A DNA stretch of 64,000 bases from Clostridia bacterium BRH_c25. GTDB taxonomy: Bacteria; Bacillota_A; Clostridia; Lutisporales; Lutisporaceae. Numbering within the stretch: position 1 is the stretch's first letter; each line of letters opens with the position of its first letter. A program made the position numbers and the translations under genes. Under the pieces are notes generated by a model. That model had not been told where the DNA came from and ran no database searches. It worked only from the letters and a program-made list of their open reading frames with translations. Where the stretch lies: the NCBI GenBank assembly GCA_001515955.1, contig LOES01000083.1, forward strand, positions 29,409 through 93,408, read 5' to 3'. Positions 59,969 through 64,000 of the stretch are shown here, piece after piece.

Positions 59969-60550
59969 ATGTATTTGATTGCCTCTGACATAGAAATAGT
60001 GAACCAGTGCCTGACTGGAAATGTGAATGCTTTCGAAGTACTCATCGAAAGGTATAAGAGAGCTGTATTCAATACGGCTTACAGGATGATGGGAAACAGG
60101 GAAGAGGCGGAAGATGTCTCCCAGGAAGCATTTATCAGAATGTATAATTCCCTTTCCAGATACAATCCTGAATACAAATTCATGACTTGGGCGTTGAAGG
60201 TTACCACAAATCTTTGCTTGGACAGCTTACGGAAAAGAAAAGCTGATACATTACCCATAGATGAGGGTTTTGAAATCAAGGATGGGAAAGACACTCCTGA
60301 AGAAGAGTACATCAGGAAAGAGAATCAAAAACTGGTGCAGGATGCGATAATGAAGCTTCCGGATAAATACAGGGAATTCCTTATACTATTCCATCACCGG
60401 AATCTATCCTACCAGGAGATAATGAACATTACCGGTGAATCCCTCACCATTGTCAAGAACAGACTGTACAGAGCCCGACAGATGCTAAAGGAAGAATTAA
60501 TCAGCAGGGAAAAGGAGCGTGAGAAGCATGCGATGCAAGGAAATAAGTAG
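59969..60550 (+). CDS. ECF-type RNA polymerase sigma factor
   Basis: 193 residues. Region 2 spans about 15-85: VNAFEVLIERYKRAVFNTAY, DVSQEAFIRMYNSL and KFMTWALKVTTNLCLDSLRK. Region 4 spans about 125-180: LPDKYREFLILFHHRNLSYQ and SLTIVKNRLYRARQMLKEEL. No region 3, as expected for the ECF group. The start is uncertain: ATG 59969 is chosen, TTG 59975 has better spacing to GGGGTGGGG, and TTG 59948 gives 200 residues. Its end overlaps the anti-sigma gene by 23 bases. Probably senses an envelope condition through that partner. Confidence 0.9.
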   Translation: MYLIASDIEIVNQCLTGNVNAFEVLIERYKRAVFNTAYRMMGNREEAEDVSQEAFIRMYNSLSRYNPEYKFMTWALKVTTNLCLDSLRKRKADTLPIDEGFEIKDGKDTPEEEYIRKENQKLVQDAIMKLPDKYREFLILFHHRNLSYQEIMNITGESLTIVKNRLYRARQMLKEELISREKEREKHAMQGNK

Positions 60551-61085
60551 TCTGGTTATGAAGTATTTCGATGGCAATATCAGTGAACTGGAACGAGAAA
60601 TGATAATAAAGCATAACGAAAGATGCGATCACTGTGCAGAAGAATTTGCAGCACTCAGAGACGCTATTGATACCCTTGAGGATTTCCCTGAAGTAGAAGT
60701 GCCTGTCGGATTTGAGGCAAGGATAATGGACGGGATCAGGACAGGGAGAGCATATTCCTTAAGCCCTCAAATTGTTGCCTTCTGGTTGATTTCAGTGCTG
60801 GGACTCATGATTTTCTCATGGAACATGTTGATTTTTGTGGCAGTGCCCTTCGTAAGAGAAAGCGGGATGCTGATTGCAGCTCAAAATGTGCTTATCTATG
60901 GTGCAAATATGGTTTCGGGCATTTTAAGGGATATACTTGTTACTGTAATGGTTCTGTTGGGAAAGATTCTGGTTCTGAGAAATGTTTTATTGAGAGACTA
61001 TGTCATTAGCCTTACAATGATTGTATTGGCATTTATGGGTATGAACCTATTCTTGATACACAGGCGTAAACTGCAGGAAAATTAG
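60528..61085 (+). CDS. Zinc-finger anti-sigma factor, membrane protein
   Basis: 185 residues from ATG 60528 (AAGGAG about 10 bases upstream; a GTG at 60519 is too close to it). The N-terminal 60 residues are an anti-sigma zinc finger, with KHNERCDHCAEEF giving the HxxxCxxC pattern. Three or so membrane helices follow (VAFWLISVLGLMIFSWNMLI, ILVTVMVLLGKILVL, VISLTMIVLAFMGMNLFLI). It would hold the sigma factor at the membrane until a signal releases it. Coupled to the sigma gene by overlap. Confidence 0.88.
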   Translation: MRCKEISSLVMKYFDGNISELEREMIIKHNERCDHCAEEFAALRDAIDTLEDFPEVEVPVGFEARIMDGIRTGRAYSLSPQIVAFWLISVLGLMIFSWNMLIFVAVPFVRESGMLIAAQNVLIYGANMVSGILRDILVTVMVLLGKILVLRNVLLRDYVISLTMIVLAFMGMNLFLIHRRKLQEN

Positions 61086-61097
61086 GAGGTTGTTTAT

Positions 61098-62009
61098 ATG
61101 AATATGAAAAAGGGAGCAGTGGTGCTGACAGGCTTGCTGCTGGTTGTTTTGATGCTTTGCGCCTTTGCATTGGATGTAGACAATAAGGATAAAGTAGCGA
61201 TATTCAATAATATAGAGATTCCGGAAGGAATTACAGTCAATGGGGATGCAATCGCAATATTTGGTGATGTGACTGTCAAGGGTGATATGACAGGAGATGC
61301 AGTCGCTATATTCGGCAATGTGTCGGTTTCCGGCACAGTGTCCGGGGATGCTGTGGCTGTATTCGGGAAAATAGCAGTTAACAATAATGGGATGATTAAT
61401 GGAGACGCATCCGGAATATTCGGCGGTGTGGATAAAGCCCAAAACGGGACAATCAGAGGGGAAATAGCGGATGTGACCGCCCCTTTCAACTTTAAGCCAC
61501 GTAATGGGTTGATTCCAAGGATATCTTATGGGGATATGATCGGTTTGTTTGTTGCATATGCATTTTCTTGTCTTGCACTACTTATTGCACCGGACAGGAT
61601 AAGGCTGATGGCTGAAGAGAGCAGGCAGAAATTTGGCAGGCGCTTTGGAATGGGGTTTTTGATATTTATGTTGTTCATACCTGCATCGGTTATACTTTCG
61701 GTACTATTGGCGATAACTCTGGTAGGGATAATATTCATACCATTCATATTCATAGCATTTGTACTGCTTGCTTTTGTCGGAATGGTTGCTCTTGAGGTTG
61801 CCATAGGATATAGGATCACAGGCTATCTTGAAGGCAGGAATTCCATGTATATACACCTTCTGGTCGGGGTTGTGCTTGTATATGTGATGAGAATAATTCC
61901 TATTCTGGGGTGGCTGGCATATCTTGCTTTGGTTACTTATGCCATTGGAGTTGCTGTGGATACCAGACTCGGAGCTTCTAAAGTCAGGAGGCAGGCTTCA
62001 AATGTCTAG
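61098..62009 (+). CDS. Membrane protein with N-terminal GDAVAIFG repeat (polymer-forming-like)
   Basis: 303 residues. A signal or first helix is at about 5-22. Residues 45-115 hold repeats of a strand-turn unit (GDAIAIFG, GDAVAIFGNVSVSGTVSG, GDAVAVFGKI, GDASGIFGG), resembling bactofilin-like or polymer-forming repeats, placed outside the cell. Four to five membrane helices occupy 140-290 (LFVAYAFSCLALLIAP, FIPFIFIAFVLLAFVGMVAL, LLVGVVLVYVMRII). SD AGGAGG precedes ATG 61098, 12 bases after the anti-sigma gene, so it is in the same operon. Function unknown, probably envelope-related and a target or sensor for the sigma factor. Confidence 0.75.
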   Translation: MNMKKGAVVLTGLLLVVLMLCAFALDVDNKDKVAIFNNIEIPEGITVNGDAIAIFGDVTVKGDMTGDAVAIFGNVSVSGTVSGDAVAVFGKIAVNNNGMINGDASGIFGGVDKAQNGTIRGEIADVTAPFNFKPRNGLIPRISYGDMIGLFVAYAFSCLALLIAPDRIRLMAEESRQKFGRRFGMGFLIFMLFIPASVILSVLLAITLVGIIFIPFIFIAFVLLAFVGMVALEVAIGYRITGYLEGRNSMYIHLLVGVVLVYVMRIIPILGWLAYLALVTYAIGVAVDTRLGASKVRRQASNV

Positions 62010-62874
62010 GAAGATATTTTTGATAGTATTGTCTGCAGTGATGATACTTTCCCTTACTGCTTGCGTAATGGAGTTTGACAATGCGGGAAGCATTATTTCG
62101 GGGGCATTGAAGGAGTATAAGGAAACTGTTGATTTGAGCGATAAGTATCAAGGTGGACAGACAATGAAGCTGGACCTTGATATGAAGCTGGCAAAAGCGG
62201 TTGTTTCCAGTACGGATGATAAGCTGGCAGATGTTGAATTTGCGTATAGCGCTGAAGTACTAAGGCCCGAGTTCACAGTAAAGGATGATGAAATAAGCAT
62301 AAAGAACAGACTGGAAAGATTCAGCTTTGGAAAGCCGGTTAATAAATGGGATGTCAAGCTTACGGATAAGCTTCCCTTTGATGTGAGGCTGAGGGCTGAT
62401 GCCTCAGACATAAGGCTGGATATGGGCGGTATGATGGTAGACAGCATGGATGCAAAGCTTTCCGCCTCATCGGCAAAGCTGTATTTTGATGAGCCAAACA
62501 AAGAAACACTTGATAAATTCAAGCTTGATGCAGCTGCAAGCAGTGTCGACATTTATGGAGCCGGAAACATAGACTTTGAAGTCATGGATATAGATGCTGA
62601 TGCATCAAAGATAACGGTTGACCTTACCGGGAAAAACAAAAGGGACGGTGAAGTCAGGATAAATGCCGATGCTTCAACTGTGAAGCTTAAGCTGCCTGAA
62701 AATGTTGGCATACGTATAGTGATGGACAAATATGAGATATCCTCAGTAAGAATAAATAACAGTGAAATACTTAGCCGCTCAGACAAGGAGTATGTTTCAA
62801 AGAATTATGAAGATACTGAGAGAACTCTTAAAATATATGCTGATTTGAATGTGACTACTTTGACGATAGAATAA
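62002..62874 (+). CDS. Lipoprotein with DUF4097-like (toastrack) domain
   Basis: 290 residues from ATG 62002, set by CAGGAGG upstream and by the lipoprotein signal that follows (KIFLIVLSAVMILSLTAC, lipobox LTAC with Cys about residue 21). The mature part is made of regular beta repeats (LRADASDIRLDMGG, AKLSASSAKLYFD, LDAAASSVDIYGAG, INADASTVKLKLPENVG), characteristic of DUF4097/toastrack proteins that cluster with anti-sigma and LiaI-LiaF-type envelope stress genes. It overlaps the previous gene by 8 bases and ends the ECF operon. Confidence 0.82.
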   Translation: MSRKIFLIVLSAVMILSLTACVMEFDNAGSIISGALKEYKETVDLSDKYQGGQTMKLDLDMKLAKAVVSSTDDKLADVEFAYSAEVLRPEFTVKDDEISIKNRLERFSFGKPVNKWDVKLTDKLPFDVRLRADASDIRLDMGGMMVDSMDAKLSASSAKLYFDEPNKETLDKFKLDAAASSVDIYGAGNIDFEVMDIDADASKITVDLTGKNKRDGEVRINADASTVKLKLPENVGIRIVMDKYEISSVRINNSEILSRSDKEYVSKNYEDTERTLKIYADLNVTTLTIE

Positions 62875-62879
62875 ATAAT

Positions 62880-62949
<70 letters not shown>

Positions 62950-63077
62950 TCTGTCTTTTGTCTAATAATATTATAAAACGGGGAAATAATATGAAAAATC
63001 GAATGCTTCTATTTAATTGACCCGTGTGATATAATATCTTTATCATGTTTTCACAAATGATAAATGGGAGGAATACA

Positions 63078-63305
63078 ATGCTGCTCAGAGAATTTGCTAT
63101 AGAGAATCACACAATAAGCCTAATACAAGAGGATGATCTCTATATAGCCAAGGTTACAGACAAGAATGGTAAGAAGATAGTTTACCAGGAGTATGAGGAT
63201 TATGAAAAGATTAAAAGTTGTTTTGATGAGATAGTACAAGCTATAGACAAGGACAAAATCGGTATCAAGGATGTTATTGTGATACTTGAGAGGAATCCGG
63301 TTTAA
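63078..63305 (+). CDS. Small hypothetical protein, 75 residues
   Basis: Short acidic alpha/beta protein (MLLREFAIENHTISLIQED, then DKNGKKIVYQEYEDYEKIKS and KDVIVILERNP). SD GGGAGG precedes ATG 63078 by 7 bases; an in-frame ATG at 63045 has none. No family recognised. It lies before tsaD, separated by about 90 bases, and could be transcribed with it. Confidence 0.7.
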   Translation: MLLREFAIENHTISLIQEDDLYIAKVTDKNGKKIVYQEYEDYEKIKSCFDEIVQAIDKDKIGIKDVIVILERNPV

Positions 63306-63397
63306 GCAGATTCGCATTTTGAAAGATTTCACAGAAATGGTTTGCATTATATAAATGAAGACATGAATGGATGTATATTTTATTTGGAGTGTTGGCT

Positions 63398-64000
63398 ATG
63401 GAGAAGGATATTCTGATACTGGCTATTGAGACTTCGTGTGATGAGACTTCCGCGGCAGTTGTAAGAAACGGCAGGGAAATATTGTCGAACATAATATCCA
63501 GCCAGATAGACATACATAAGAAATTTGGCGGGGTAGTGCCGGAGGTTGCATCGAGAAAGCATCTGGAGAGCATAAGCCTTGTTATCGATGAAGCACTATC
63601 AGAGGCAGGAATATCGCTGAAGAATTTACATGCTGTTGCAGTTACTAATGGGCCGGGGCTTGTAGGAGCACTGCTTATAGGACTTTCAACAGCTAAAGCC
63701 ATTGCTTACAGCAGTGATCTGCCTTTTATAGGGGTTAACCATATAGAAGGCCATATATCTGCCAACTACATAGAGCATAAGGAGCTGGAGCCGCCTTTCA
63801 CCTGTCTGGTTGCATCGGGGGGTCACAGCCATATTGTAAATGTTATTGATTATAATAAGTATGAGATTCTGGGCAGAACAAGAGATGATGCTGCCGGTGA
63901 AGCCTTTGACAAGATTGCACGGGCTCTTGGACTTGGCTATCCGGGGGGGCCGTTGGTTGACAAGCTGGCCGCGGACGGCGACCGCGAAGCCATTGACTTT
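63398..64000 (+). CDS. tsaD: tRNA threonylcarbamoyltransferase TsaD, 3' end outside window
   Basis: First 201 residues of TsaD (Kae1/YgjD family), which transfers the threonylcarbamoyl group to A37 of tRNA with TsaB and TsaE. Motifs: [54 protein letters not shown] with the HxxxH metal pair, [12 protein letters not shown], and [13 protein letters not shown]. Start ATG 63398. Frame open to the last base. With tsaE and tsaB-rimI this gives three t6A proteins within 6 kb, with the ECF operon inserted between. Confidence 0.96.
   Translation, partial: MEKDILILAIETSCDETSAAVVRNGREILSNIISSQIDIHKKFGGVVPEVASRKHLESISLVIDEALSEAGISLKNLHAVAVTNGPGLVGALLIGLSTAKAIAYSSDLPFIGVNHIEGHISANYIEHKELEPPFTCLVASGGHSHIVNVIDYNKYEILGRTRDDAAGEAFDKIARALGLGYPGGPLVDKLAADGDREAIDF

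Overview
The window is low-GC, strongly co-oriented DNA with only one gene on the minus strand. It most likely comes from a motile, spore-forming anaerobic Firmicute of class Clostridia (Ruminiclostridium/Acetivibrio-like). The evidence is AGGAGG-type ribosome binding sites with GTG/TTG starts, spore-coat-polysaccharide type genes (spsE/F/G-like) beside flagellar genes, long-form Hpf, an SLH-domain surface protein, a c-di-GMP-II riboswitch, a sigma-D-like promoter and a sigma-H-type promoter. The genus is an inference.

1-28.4 kb is a glycan island that ends at late flagellar genes, so flagellin glycosylation is its most likely purpose. It holds glycosyltransferases, a cyclase-family hydrolase, two dehydrogenases, two methyltransferase remnants, an FkbM methyltransferase, and enzymes for GDP-fucose (manC, gmd, fcl), dTDP-4-keto-6-deoxyglucose (rmlA-like, rmlB) and a CMP-nonulosonic acid (pseC-, spsG/pseG-, spsE/pseI-, spsF-like). 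Linked to the last set are an ATP-grasp ligase, a HAD phosphatase, a sugar formyltransferase and a PIG-L deacetylase. Five proteins carry the same PglD_N-like Rossmann module. An intact IS607-family element (serine recombinase plus TnpB) lies between spsF and spsE.

28.4-37 kb: flaG-fliD-fliS and a FlgN-like chaperone, then a strongly promoted structured RNA (probable raiA motif), a zinc-ribbon protein, a DnaA-box cluster, hpf with a sigma-H-type promoter, an unknown protein, an HD-GYP phosphodiesterase and a DUF5317 membrane protein. 37-46.5 kb: secA, prfB with its programmed frameshift, a chemoreceptor, an ACT-domain protein (minus strand) and tex.

46.5-56 kb: a c-di-GMP-II riboswitch with an overlapping terminator precedes a 2952-residue SLH-anchored beta-helix surface protein. 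The logic suggests adhesion on and motility off at high c-di-GMP, which the HD-GYP enzyme would oppose. 56-64 kb: a yefM-yoeB toxin-antitoxin pair with a canonical operator, an amidohydrolase, tsaE, a tsaB-rimI fusion, an ECF sigma/anti-sigma envelope operon, and the start of tsaD. Intergenic spaces from 31 kb onward carry heptanucleotide tandem repeats, hairpins with a conserved GTAGGG edge, and a dispersed 117-bp repeat.
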